From: Sediminicola luteus
GTDB lineage: Bacteria > Bacteroidota > Bacteroidia > Flavobacteriales > Flavobacteriaceae
Assembly: GCF_002514735.1 (NCBI RefSeq)
Contig: NZ_NBWU01000001.1
Coordinates: 868,001 to 932,000 of the forward strand
Direction: 5' to 3'
Length of the DNA: 64,000 nt
A model generated the notes under the pieces. The model did not search any database. It was not told the DNA's origin and worked only from the letters and a program-made list of their open reading frames with translations. The translations under genes were made by a program, and so were the position numbers. This document shows, one piece after another, positions 51,429 through 59,698 of this stretch. The stretch's first letter is position 1; each line of letters starts with the position of its first letter.

Positions 51429-54400
51429 TTGCCAACACTAATTAAAAATACCTGCCAACCTTTTCGCACCCGTATCTTATGGGTACTCCTTGCCATTTTC
51501 TCGTATGGACTATGCCTAAGCCAAGACCCCATTTCCTTTAAAAATCTATCGGTTAGGGATGGTTTATCACAAAACAGTGTAGTCGATGTGGTACAGGATA
51601 GCTTGGGCTATTTATGGCTGGCTACCCAAGACGGATTGAACCGATACGACGGTCATGAGTTTAAACAATATCCGTTTCAGTATGTAGATGTTACCCGACC
51701 CAACTTCAGTGCCTTGGGTAAATTATACCTTGATCGCCAGGGTCATTTATGGACCATACCCCAAGATGGGGGCCTATATAAACTCGAAAAAGGAAAAGAG
51801 GAATTCGTAAAAAACCCTGAGGTAAAAGGGGCCTATACGGTGTTTCAAGACACCAATAAGCACGTATGGGTAGGCACGGACCAGGGCCAGGTATTGTTTA
51901 AAGCCGAGGGCTCGACTTCATTTATACCCCTACTTTCGAAACCTCATGACCAAGGTGGCGTACGCCAAATCGAAGCATTGGGTAACGACCAAGTTTTGGT
52001 ACAGCTACTACATGGCCTTTATCAAATAAACGCCCAAGGCCAAGCCCAACCGATCGCCCCCCCGCTTCAGCAAATGGCATTTAGCGCGTTGATTCCGCAG
52101 ACGGCCCATAGTTTTTGGGTAGCCACCCATGGCCATGGCCTCTGGAAACTGGAATATTCCGAAAAAAAATGGCAGTGGAGCCAGGTAGCCTGGCAAAACC
52201 TTCCGCAAGACCTCAATATTTTAGACCTTTACCAAGACCGGCGCAACAGACTTTGGTTGGGCACCTATGGCAATGGCCTATATTTATTTGAACCCCAATT
52301 GGAAAAGCTAAGCCACTTTATGCCGAACAAAGGCGAAAAAGGGTCGCTTCATTATAAAGACATCCTATCGATTTACGAAGACTATCTAGGCGTACTTTGG
52401 TTCGGTACCGATGGGGCCGGAGTATCATTTTACGATCAAAACCTAGGTAAATTCAAATCCATAACCAACGATCGCTCGCCAAAAGATATCGAGGTCGATG
52501 TGGTCAGGGCCATAACCACCGACACTTTGGGGCATATTTGGATCGGTACCTCGGGCAAAGGATTGACCCGATACCATCCGATCCAGAAAAGCTTCCGATC
52601 GTTTAGTACCTCCAACTCCGCTTTGGGTTCCGATCGGATCATGAGCCTTTTTTCCGATCCCTCAGATCAAAACCTATGGATAGGCACCCAGGGTGCAGGT
52701 TTATACAAAATGGATCCCCAAGGAAAAATCGCCCCCATCGACATCCCTGCGAAAACCATTTGGGCCCTTTATCAAGATCGCGAAAACGGATTATGGGTAG
52801 GAAGTCGAAACCAAGGCTTGCTTTTGCTGGACTCAGGAGGTGCCCTGGTCAAACAGTACCAAAAAAACCAAGAATCCCATATATGGCCCGATAACAATAT
52901 TAGGGCCATTGCAAAAGATGCGGATGGTAACCTGTGGTTGGGCACCGATGCCCAAGGGATTATAAGGTTGAACGATGCCGATGTAGAACATCTGACCACT
53001 GAAAACTCTAACTTGACTTCCAATGGCATTAAAACCTTATGGTTCGAAGAAGCTTCCGGTTTGCTCTGGATCGGCACCAATGGTTCTGGTTTGCAAGCCT
53101 ATGATACTGCTACTAAAACCTTTTATCGGTACACCCAAAAAAATGGCTTGGCCAACGATGTTATCTACGGCATTTTACCCGATAAGGAAGGTTCCCTTTG
53201 GTTAAGCTCGAACAAAGGCGTGAGCAAATTCGATACTAGTAAGGGTTTGGCCAAGCCCGCTATCATAAATTATACGAATTACGATGGCTTGGCCACCGAA
53301 TTCAATACCGGGGCCTATCATCGCAGCGAAAACGGTCAATTGTACTTTGGTGCCCTAGATGGCTGCTACTGGTTCGACCCCTCGGAGGTTAATCCCAATA
53401 CCGATGCCCCTCTTACCAATATTACAGACTTTGCGATTTGGGACCAAAATCGGCCCATGACCCCCAATGCCCAGTTCCCCCATAACGAAAACACCTTGTC
53501 GTTCCGGTTTTCGAGTATGCAATTCTCTTTACCCAGTCGAAATCAATTTCAATATAGGTTGTTGCCCTTTGAACAAAACTGGACCCAGGCCCAAAACCAA
53601 ACTTTTGCCCGTTACCCTAATTTGCCCCCCAACGCCTATGTTTTTCAAGTAAAATCTACCAATTACGATGGTATCTGGAGCCCCAACATGGCCGAGTACG
53701 CTTTTAGTATAGCTCCGCCTTGGTATTGGAACCTCTATAGTAAAAGTACCTACGCCCTGTTCATTCTAATTTTACTCTGGACCTTTTATCGTTATTTGAA
53801 ATGGCGTTGGCAAATGCGTTTAAACCTCCAATTAAAAGAAAAGGAAACGCAGCGCCTTAAGGATTTGAACACTTTCAAGTCAAAATTGTATGCCAACATT
53901 GCCCATGAATTCAAGACCCCTTTGAGTTTGATTGGGGATCCCTTGCGTAACTACTTGAAAGGAAACAAGTCAGAAAACAAGCAACATCTAGAACTAGTCC
54001 AAAGAAACGTGGAACGGCTAGATGATCTCGTAGACCAATTACTGCAATTATCGCGATTGGAGGAGGGCCGTTACCAAAAAAAGCCCATTCATAGCGACAT
54101 TTACCTATATACGCAAAGCCTTTGGGCTTCCTATGCCTATCCGGTGAAGGAAAGGGGGTATACCTTAGAGACCCAGCTACAAGCCATGCCCTGGGTTTGG
54201 TACGACGAAGATATGCTGCAAAAGATCTGGAACAATCTGTTAAGCAACGCCCTGAAGTATAGTACGCCTAATGCCACCATACATGTAGGGGCTTTTGTCG
54301 AAAATGGCCATTACCGTTTATGGGTTGCCAACCCGGTTACCCATGCCGTTGATCTAGACAAGCTTTTCGATCGCTATTACCAAGCCCGAACCGAGGACGA

Positions 54401-55364
54401 AGGTATGGGCATAGGTCTGGCCTTGGTACGGGAGCTCTTGGATCTATTCGGGGGTTCGGTACGGGCCAGTCAGCAAAACCACCAATTACGATTCGATATT
54501 GACTTACCCGTATCCAAGACCGCCTTTACCCCAAAGGAATTGGATTGGAAAGGGGGAAACCAGGCCAACACCACAAGCACCACCGGTAAGGCCCCGGATA
54601 AAGAAGCCCCTTGCCTGCTCATCGTTGAAGACGATTGGGACACCCAACAATATATGGCCCGATTCTTAAGCGAACATTTCCAAGTATTGACGGCCAAACA
54701 CGGACAAGAAGGTTTCGAAAAAACAGTGGCCAAACTGCCCGATATCATTATTTCGGACGTAATGATGCCCGTAATGGACGGCATTCAATTCTGTAACCTG
54801 GTAAAAAACGACCCCAGGACCAGCCATATTCCCGTGGTATTGCTCACGGCATCCCAATCGGTTCAAAATGAACTACAGGCCCTTAAGTACGGCGTGGATG
54901 CCTATGTAGCCAAACCCTTTAATTCGGCACTTTTGCTGCAACGTATCCAAAATCTGGTAACGCAAAGGAAGGAACTGGCCAAGTCCTATGCCTCGAATTG
55001 GGACTTGGATCCCAAAATAGATCTGACCCCCATAGAATCACAATTTTTGGAAAAGGTACAACGGTTATTACAGGAAGCATTGACCCAACCCGATTTCAAT
55101 GCCACCACCATGGCCGAAAGATTAGGCGTTAGTAGAATGCAACTACACCGAAAACTACAAGCCTATACCGGCCAAAGTACTTCGGCCTTTATACGTTCGC
55201 AACGTTTAAAATTGGCCAAGGATCTTTTGACCAAAGGAGAACTCACCGTAAGTGAGGTGGCCTATGCTTCCGGCTTTAACACCCCTAGTTATTTTATGAA
55301 AAGTTTTAAGGCCCAATATGGTATGACGCCTTCAGAATTTGTGACACAGCAAGATTTTCGGTAA
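51429..55364 (+). CDS. Hybrid two-component system sensor-regulator (HTCS)
   Basis: 1311-aa membrane one-protein two-component system. Domains in order: signal peptide (to about 31); two-component-regulator propeller repeats to about 690; a Y_Y_Y beta domain (about 690-770); a transmembrane helix (about 773-792); HisKA with phospho-acceptor His in NIAHEFKTPLS (about 825); HATPase with N-box WNNLLSNALKYS and GMGIGLALVREL; a receiver domain with Asp in IIISDVMMPVMDG (about 1107); and AraC-type HTH (about 1205-1305). HTCS usually control polysaccharide-utilisation loci; no SusCD pair follows here, only lipoproteins. The only usable start is TTG 51429; an in-frame TAG is 18 bp upstream with no ATG between. 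Confidence 0.93.
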   Translation: MPTLIKNTCQPFRTRILWVLLAIFSYGLCLSQDPISFKNLSVRDGLSQNSVVDVVQDSLGYLWLATQDGLNRYDGHEFKQYPFQYVDVTRPNFSALGKLYLDRQGHLWTIPQDGGLYKLEKGKEEFVKNPEVKGAYTVFQDTNKHVWVGTDQGQVLFKAEGSTSFIPLLSKPHDQGGVRQIEALGNDQVLVQLLHGLYQINAQGQAQPIAPPLQQMAFSALIPQTAHSFWVATHGHGLWKLEYSEKKWQWSQVAWQNLPQDLNILDLYQDRRNRLWLGTYGNGLYLFEPQLEKLSHFMPNKGEKGSLHYKDILSIYEDYLGVLWFGTDGAGVSFYDQNLGKFKSITNDRSPKDIEVDVVRAITTDTLGHIWIGTSGKGLTRYHPIQKSFRSFSTSNSALGSDRIMSLFSDPSDQNLWIGTQGAGLYKMDPQGKIAPIDIPAKTIWALYQDRENGLWVGSRNQGLLLLDSGGALVKQYQKNQESHIWPDNNIRAIAKDADGNLWLGTDAQGIIRLNDADVEHLTTENSNLTSNGIKTLWFEEASGLLWIGTNGSGLQAYDTATKTFYRYTQKNGLANDVIYGILPDKEGSLWLSSNKGVSKFDTSKGLAKPAIINYTNYDGLATEFNTGAYHRSENGQLYFGALDGCYWFDPSEVNPNTDAPLTNITDFAIWDQNRPMTPNAQFPHNENTLSFRFSSMQFSLPSRNQFQYRLLPFEQNWTQAQNQTFARYPNLPPNAYVFQVKSTNYDGIWSPNMAEYAFSIAPPWYWNLYSKSTYALFILILLWTFYRYLKWRWQMRLNLQLKEKETQRLKDLNTFKSKLYANIAHEFKTPLSLIGDPLRNYLKGNKSENKQHLELVQRNVERLDDLVDQLLQLSRLEEGRYQKKPIHSDIYLYTQSLWASYAYPVKERGYTLETQLQAMPWVWYDEDMLQKIWNNLLSNALKYSTPNATIHVGAFVENGHYRLWVANPVTHAVDLDKLFDRYYQARTEDEGMGIGLALVRELLDLFGGSVRASQQNHQLRFDIDLPVSKTAFTPKELDWKGGNQANTTSTTGKAPDKEAPCLLIVEDDWDTQQYMARFLSEHFQVLTAKHGQEGFEKTVAKLPDIIISDVMMPVMDGIQFCNLVKNDPRTSHIPVVLLTASQSVQNELQALKYGVDAYVAKPFNSALLLQRIQNLVTQRKELAKSYASNWDLDPKIDLTPIESQFLEKVQRLLQEALTQPDFNATTMAERLGVSRMQLHRKLQAYTGQSTSAFIRSQRLKLAKDLLTKGELTVSEVAYASGFNTPSYFMKSFKAQYGMTPSEFVTQQDFR

Positions 55365-55516
55365 TCCATTTCTAATCATCTATTTCCATAGTAGCCCATA
55401 CATGGTGTGAAAACCATTTTTGCTAACATTATCCTATCTTATTTACATTCAATTATATAGGATACCCTTTCCCAATTAACCAATACATTCGATTTGTAAT
55501 CTATAAATCGAAAACT

Positions 55517-56338
55517 ATGAGAGCGTTTGCCATTTTACTCCTTCTTATTTTGGTTTCATGTGATGCCGAAGTATTCGTACCGGAAGAGGAACAATTAGAG
55601 ACCACAAGCTTGATCCATTCGGTAGTTTGTGAGGACTTTACCAATGAACCCGACTTATTCGATCATTTTTTCGTGAGTGCCGGAACCCCTAAAAACCACA
55701 CCAAATACCGAAGTCCTAGACGAATTATCCTACCCATTAACCCTGAAACGGGAAGGCGGTATTTCAAAAGGGATGTGGTAGGTATGGCAACGGATGGCCA
55801 TCCCGACCTTCACTTTGTTTGGTATAAAAATCGACGATACAGTGCTGGAAAATCGCACGACCTAGATAGCAGTAGAAAACCCGAAGACTTCACCTACATA
55901 CTTCCTATAGATCCTGAAGGTAATGGGCAGCGCTATACTCCGGAAGACATCGCCGGTATGGCTATAGACGGAACAAGCAATTGGGTATTCACTTGGTATA
56001 AAAACGGATTTGTAAGTGCGGGTAGCCCAAGCAATCTGGGAAAACATAGAGAGCCACAACCCGTTACTTTTCCCACAAATCCCCGCACTAACAGCCCATT
56101 TAAAGGAACCCAAATAAGGGCAGTAGCCATAGATGGTAGATATAACCGTACCATTATGTATTTTAAGTATAATTACATGAGTGAAGGAATATCACACGAA
56201 CCAGGAAGATATGCGGATCCTTACTGCGTAGAAAACAGAGCGGCCGGCAACATTGAGCCAAGACACTATATTGGTGCAGGTATCGACTATACCAATAATC
56301 ACATGTTCTTTTGGTTTCGGGCCAGGAATAGCGATTGA
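55517..56338 (+). CDS. Lipoprotein of four roughly 57-residue repeats
   Basis: 273 aa. Signal peptide with lipobox LVSC (Cys about residue 15), then DAEVFVPEEEQ, an acidic stretch. The rest is four repeats: three with the pattern [YF]-x-SAG-x-[ST]-x-[NL]-x3-[YR]R-x-P-...-[LIVF]P-[IT]-[ND]P, ...-[DG]-I-x-G/A-[MV]A-[TI]DG-x5-F-x-WYKN, and a fourth, decayed one (GAGIDYTNNHMFFWF). Similar WYK-[DN]-G-x-SAGTS repeats occur in lectin-like/extracellular proteins of other phyla by recollection. Function unknown. It follows the HTCS gene after 152 bp and may be its target. Confidence 0.75.
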   Translation: MRAFAILLLLILVSCDAEVFVPEEEQLETTSLIHSVVCEDFTNEPDLFDHFFVSAGTPKNHTKYRSPRRIILPINPETGRRYFKRDVVGMATDGHPDLHFVWYKNRRYSAGKSHDLDSSRKPEDFTYILPIDPEGNGQRYTPEDIAGMAIDGTSNWVFTWYKNGFVSAGSPSNLGKHREPQPVTFPTNPRTNSPFKGTQIRAVAIDGRYNRTIMYFKYNYMSEGISHEPGRYADPYCVENRAAGNIEPRHYIGAGIDYTNNHMFFWFRARNSD

Positions 56339-56364
56339 TCCTCCTAAAAAATTGATTTACCGTT

Positions 56365-56391
56365 GAAATGCCCCAAATTCAGGGGCATTTC
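56365..56391 (+). terminator. Hairpin after the four-repeat lipoprotein
   Basis: Perfect 10-bp stem GAAATGCCCC/GGGGCATTTC around AAATTCA. No clear T-run follows, so termination strength is uncertain. Confidence 0.5.
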
Positions 56392-56484
56392 GCCCTTTGG
56401 TTACATTTGAATACCCTTTAGTTACATACTTACAGCGACTGGCCCCGGGCCTAAAATAGCTTTACCCTAAAAAAGGAAAAAGCT

Positions 56485-57360
56485 ATGCAAGCACAACTAT
56501 ACCACCTCGAAGAACTCAAGGCCATCAGTTACTTTTCATCTTCATTATACCTCAAGGAAACCGAGGAAGAAGTACTGTGGGACATCACTAAAAACGTAAT
56601 CCATCACCTTGGGTTTATAGACTGCGTAATCTACACCCTGGACCACGAACGACATAAACTGATCCAACGTGCGGCCTATGGCACCAAAAACCCCTGCCAA
56701 GAACAGATCCATAACCAGATCGAGCTCGAAATGGGCCAAGGTATCGTAGGTAGTGTAGCCCTGGCCAAAAGGGCCGAAATCGTGCACAATACGGCCGACG
56801 ACCCTAGATATTTGGTAGACGATGCCTGCCGACTTTCTGAAATCAGTGTGCCAATTATAGTAGGTAAAAAACTATATGGGGTTATCGACTCAGAACACCC
56901 AGAGGCCCATTTTTTTAACGAAAGACATCTGCACCTGCTTAAAATAGTGGCGGCCCTTTGCGCACAAAAAGTAAAGGAATTGGGAAGCCAAAGACGCAAG
57001 ATCTTTACCAAATCGAATCCGTATTTCAAAAGGCTCGAGAACATGATGCGGATCAAAAAAATATACCGCGACCCCTGCTTAAGTCTCGGAAACACCGCTG
57101 AACGTCTGGGTATCTCGGCATGCTACCTTTCTAGCTTGGTCAATAGCCTACTTCAAAAAAGCTTTAACGACTTTGTAAACGAATACCGTATTGAAGATGT
57201 GAAGGAAAACCTAGGCTCAGATTCCTTTTCCCATTATACGGTGGTCTCCGTGGGCCTCGAAGCCGGTTTCAATTCCAAATCGGCCTTTTACGCGGCTTTT
57301 AAAAAACATACGGGTATAACCCCGGTGCAGTTTAAAAACAGTTTGCTGGGAATGGCCTGA
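56485..57360 (+). CDS. GAF-domain AraC-family transcriptional regulator
   Basis: 291 aa, cytoplasmic. GAF-like sensory domain (about 15-165; FIDCVIYTLD, IELEMGQGIVGSVALAKRAEIV, ISVPIIVGKKLYGVIDSEHP in part), then a linker and an AraC HTH (about 190-285; ERLGISACYLSSLVNSLLQKSFNDFVNEYRI, AGFNSKSAFYAAFKKHTGITPVQF, seen in parts). It is not a kinase and has no membrane part, so it reports an internal ligand or redox state. It sits 103 bp before a run of lipoprotein genes and is the likely local regulator. Confidence 0.85.
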   Translation: MQAQLYHLEELKAISYFSSSLYLKETEEEVLWDITKNVIHHLGFIDCVIYTLDHERHKLIQRAAYGTKNPCQEQIHNQIELEMGQGIVGSVALAKRAEIVHNTADDPRYLVDDACRLSEISVPIIVGKKLYGVIDSEHPEAHFFNERHLHLLKIVAALCAQKVKELGSQRRKIFTKSNPYFKRLENMMRIKKIYRDPCLSLGNTAERLGISACYLSSLVNSLLQKSFNDFVNEYRIEDVKENLGSDSFSHYTVVSVGLEAGFNSKSAFYAAFKKHTGITPVQFKNSLLGMA

Positions 57361-57375
57361 ACATCTAAAAATGCG

Positions 57376-57406
57376 TCCCGTTTTTTTTCATTTCCAAAAA
57401 ACGGGA
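57376..57406. repeat. 11-bp-stem hairpin upstream of the lipoprotein array
   Basis: TCCCGTTTTTT and AAAAAACGGGA separated by about 9 nt. In the 103-bp gap between the GAF-AraC gene and the first array gene; could be a terminator or leader hairpin. Confidence 0.5.
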
Positions 57407-57463
57407 TACCCATGGGATAGGGCCAATCTAGTTTAGCGGTATAGAAACCAAAGTATAAAAATC

Positions 57464-58036
57464 ATGACCACCGCTTCGCTCAAATACGGCCTATGGATAC
57501 TTGGCTGCATGATGCTTTGCCTTTCCTGTTCCAAAACGGAAGAAGAAGCACCCCTAGAAGATGTTTCCTACCTACAATTCGAAACCAAAACAAACACGAA
57601 TGGTACAAAGGTATTGTACTCGGAATGGGTAGACAGTGAACTGCCGAATTCCAGTGTTTATGGGGCCGCATTTTGTGATCTACCAAAGGTAAAAAAATCC
57701 CTATTCGATATAGATCGTGATTTGGTCATGTTTTTTGCCAAACGCAATAGTATTATGCCGCTACCCGTGAGTATCCCCGTTAGTCGGGAACATTATATGG
57801 TAGAAATGGCCCCACATCTCTGGTATAATATCTATATCCCAAGAATACGGGTTACCGCAACCGATTGGGAAACAGAGCCCTTAGATGACATTTTCTTTAG
57901 TCCGAACAACAATACCAAGTTCAGGATTATGATCATACCCGGTAACACCCCCTTTCCCTCAAAAGGAACACCAAGACCCGACTTTACAAAAATGGACTAT
58001 GCCGAGATCTGTAACTACTTCGGTATACCACAATAA
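57464..58036 (+). CDS. Array lipoprotein 1: family C-terminal motifs without the collagen stretch
   Basis: 190 aa. Lipobox LSC (Cys about residue 22), then SKTEEEAPLED, acidic. It lacks Gly-X-Y repeats but shares family landmarks with the next three genes: TKVLYSEWVD (about residue 48), KFRIMIIPGNTP (about 160) and the ending FTKMDYAEICNYFGIPQ. So it is the variant of the family lacking the triple-helix part. No known domain. Ends 26 bp before the next gene. Confidence 0.7.
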   Translation: MTTASLKYGLWILGCMMLCLSCSKTEEEAPLEDVSYLQFETKTNTNGTKVLYSEWVDSELPNSSVYGAAFCDLPKVKKSLFDIDRDLVMFFAKRNSIMPLPVSIPVSREHYMVEMAPHLWYNIYIPRIRVTATDWETEPLDDIFFSPNNNTKFRIMIIPGNTPFPSKGTPRPDFTKMDYAEICNYFGIPQ

Positions 58037-58062
58037 TCGATAATTAACATAAACCAATTGTA

Positions 58063-58689
58063 ATGAAAACGAAACATGTATGTAAGGCCCTATTTTTATC
58101 CTTTAGCCTCATTTTTTTGATCAACTGTTCGCCCGAAGATGGTGAAATGGGCCCTCCCGGACCCCAAGGTGAGCAAGGCCCCGTAGGTCCTGCGGGTGTA
58201 GATGGCCAAGACGGTGCCGATGGAGCAGACGGGGCTGACGGTACCGATGGCGAGACCGGTACGGCCAATGTAATCTATTCCGACTGGCTCGATTCGCCCA
58301 TTGTCGACAACGACAACAACATTATGGCGCCCACCGCCAATGGTTCGTACGATGTGCCCTCTTTAGATGCCGCCATAGTAGAAGAAGGTGTCGTTTTGGT
58401 ATATGGTAGGACCACAACCAACAATTTTGTCTTCGCCCTACCTTTCATAGGAAGTTCGGGGGTTTCTTACTACTTCCGCTACGAAGAAAACGACCTCAAC
58501 ATCAGATTGGCCAAAATCGATGGTTCGAACATCGGTACACCACTGTTCGATCAATACCGCTACATTTTGATTCCTGGTGGCACCCAAGCCAGTAATGGTA
58601 CTGGCGGAATCACCGGAAAAACGGCCGACCTAGATCTAAATAATATGAGTTACGAAGAAATTCTGGAGCATTTCAATATCCCAGAATAG
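58063..58689 (+). CDS. Array lipoprotein 2: collagen-like (14 Gly-X-Y triplets)
   Basis: 208 aa. Lipobox with INC-SPEDG, then 14 uninterrupted Gly-X-Y triplets starting at GEM (about residues 28-69) rich in Ala-Asp, ending GTAN. Next NVIYSDWLDS, a beta-rich domain with EEGVVLVYGR, FALPFIGS, YRYILIPGGT, and the terminal MSYEEILEHFNIPE. Triplets without Pro-Pro stabilisation predict an acidic triple helix or extended stalk on the cell surface. A terminator follows. Confidence 0.82.
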   Translation: MKTKHVCKALFLSFSLIFLINCSPEDGEMGPPGPQGEQGPVGPAGVDGQDGADGADGADGTDGETGTANVIYSDWLDSPIVDNDNNIMAPTANGSYDVPSLDAAIVEEGVVLVYGRTTTNNFVFALPFIGSSGVSYYFRYEENDLNIRLAKIDGSNIGTPLFDQYRYILIPGGTQASNGTGGITGKTADLDLNNMSYEEILEHFNIPE

Positions 58690-58700
58690 TGTCTAACCGG

Positions 58701-58736
58701 TTCCTCGGGATCCCTGTTTTCCCGGGGGACTTTTTT
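58701..58736 (+). terminator. Terminator between array lipoproteins 2 and 3
   Basis: TCCTCGGGA pairs with TCCCGGGGGA (one bulged G, one G-T pair), followed by six T. Confidence 0.7.
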
Positions 58737-58746
58737 AAAAATTGCC

Positions 58747-59406
58747 ATGAAGTACTTGAGATATTTTCTTTGCTACCTTTTACTACTGGGCTCCTGTAGC
58801 CCGGAAGATGGAGCGGCCGGTGCCATAGGCCCCGCCGGACCACAAGGCGAACAGGGTATTCCGGGTGAGACCGGACCCAAAGGCGATACCGGGGATCAAG
58901 GCCCGGCCGGTGAAGATGGAGCCGACGGAACCGATGGCGCAAACGGAAACGCCAATGTAATCTATTCAGAATGGATTCCACTGGATCTACCCGACCCCGT
59001 TCCCTTTAGAAATATAGCCCGATATCTAGATGCTCCTGGGATAACCTTGGAAATAGCGGAGACTGGAGACATTCGTGTCTTTGGTACAAAATTACCCGTA
59101 AAGGAATCCGATATCGCCGTTTTCCCTATCCCCTACACTTTCTATGGTAACCGTTACCAACATTATACCTATTGGATAGAAGACCCGGAAGTAATCAATT
59201 TGGAATTGCATAGTATCGACCCTGATCCAGACGCCCCTTTTGGTAAACCGGCCTTCAATGCGATCCGCTATATAATAATTCCTGGTTCAACCAAGATCGA
59301 CGACAACGAAGGGCCGGGATCGTTCGGAAAACACAAAGAAGCCCCTTGGCAGGATATGGGTTACCACGAGTTATTGGATTATTTCAATATCCCAGAATAC
59401 CCCTAG
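58747..59406 (+). CDS. Array lipoprotein 3: collagen-like (16 triplets)
   Basis: 219 aa. Lipobox LGSC (Cys about 19), CSPED, then 16 Gly-X-Y triplets (about residues 23-70), ending GNAN, then NVIYSEWIPL, a beta-rich domain with AVFPIPYTFYGNRY and RYIIIPGSTK, and the end MGYHELLDYFNIPE. Its first 100 bp after the lipobox are about 94 percent identical to the next gene by eye, indicating a recent duplication or gene conversion. Confidence 0.82.
   Translation: MKYLRYFLCYLLLLGSCSPEDGAAGAIGPAGPQGEQGIPGETGPKGDTGDQGPAGEDGADGTDGANGNANVIYSEWIPLDLPDPVPFRNIARYLDAPGITLEIAETGDIRVFGTKLPVKESDIAVFPIPYTFYGNRYQHYTYWIEDPEVINLELHSIDPDPDAPFGKPAFNAIRYIIIPGSTKIDDNEGPGSFGKHKEAPWQDMGYHELLDYFNIPEYP
58834..58894 (+). 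repeat. 61-bp repeat in collagen-like gene 3
   Basis: Differs at 1 of 61 bases from 59525-59585 in gene 4; both encode the G-P-A-G-P-Q-G-E-Q-G-I-P-G-E-T-G-P-K-G-D-T triplets. Confidence 0.8.
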
Positions 59407-59437
59407 GGTTCGAAAAAACATCTAAATCGAATTCAAA

Positions 59438-59698
59438 ATGAAAACATACCCCATTCTTTTATTAAGCCTGTTTCTCCTTTTTTCATGTAGCCCGGAAGAC
59501 GGAGCGGAAGGTGCCACAGGCCCTGCCGGACCACAAGGCGAACAGGGTATTCCGGGTGAGACCGGTCCCAAAGGCGATACCGGGGAAGCAAACATCATTG
59601 CTTCGGATTGGATTACCGCAACTACCGGAAAACCCAGTATAGACTATAGCCAAATGTCTTATGACGAAGTTGTAACCCTCTTAAATCTGGAACCATGA
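59438..59698 (+). CDS. Array lipoprotein 4: shortened collagen-like protein (10 triplets)
   Basis: 86 aa. Signal peptide, lipobox FSC, CSPEDG, 10 Gly-X-Y triplets (about 23-52) ending GEAN, then IIASDWITATTGKP and MSYDEVVTLLNLEP. The roughly 110-residue beta domain of genes 2 and 3 is absent, leaving head and tail: a minimal natural variant. Its TGA overlaps the ATG of the kelch gene by 4 bp, so expression of the two is coupled. Confidence 0.75.
   Translation: MKTYPILLLSLFLLFSCSPEDGAEGATGPAGPQGEQGIPGETGPKGDTGEANIIASDWITATTGKPSIDYSQMSYDEVVTLLNLEP
59525..59585 (+). repeat. 61-bp repeat in collagen-like gene 4
   Basis: Partner of 58834-58894 (60 of 61 identical). Confidence 0.8.

Noticed and set aside
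58160-58260. Repeated GAD/GTD codons as a CRISPR or microsatellite
   Set aside because: The repeat is in frame with Gly-X-Y coding and lacks conserved direct repeats with spacers.
57464-59698. Collagen-like genes as phage tail fibres
   Set aside because: Each has a signal peptide and lipobox and there are no other phage genes nearby.
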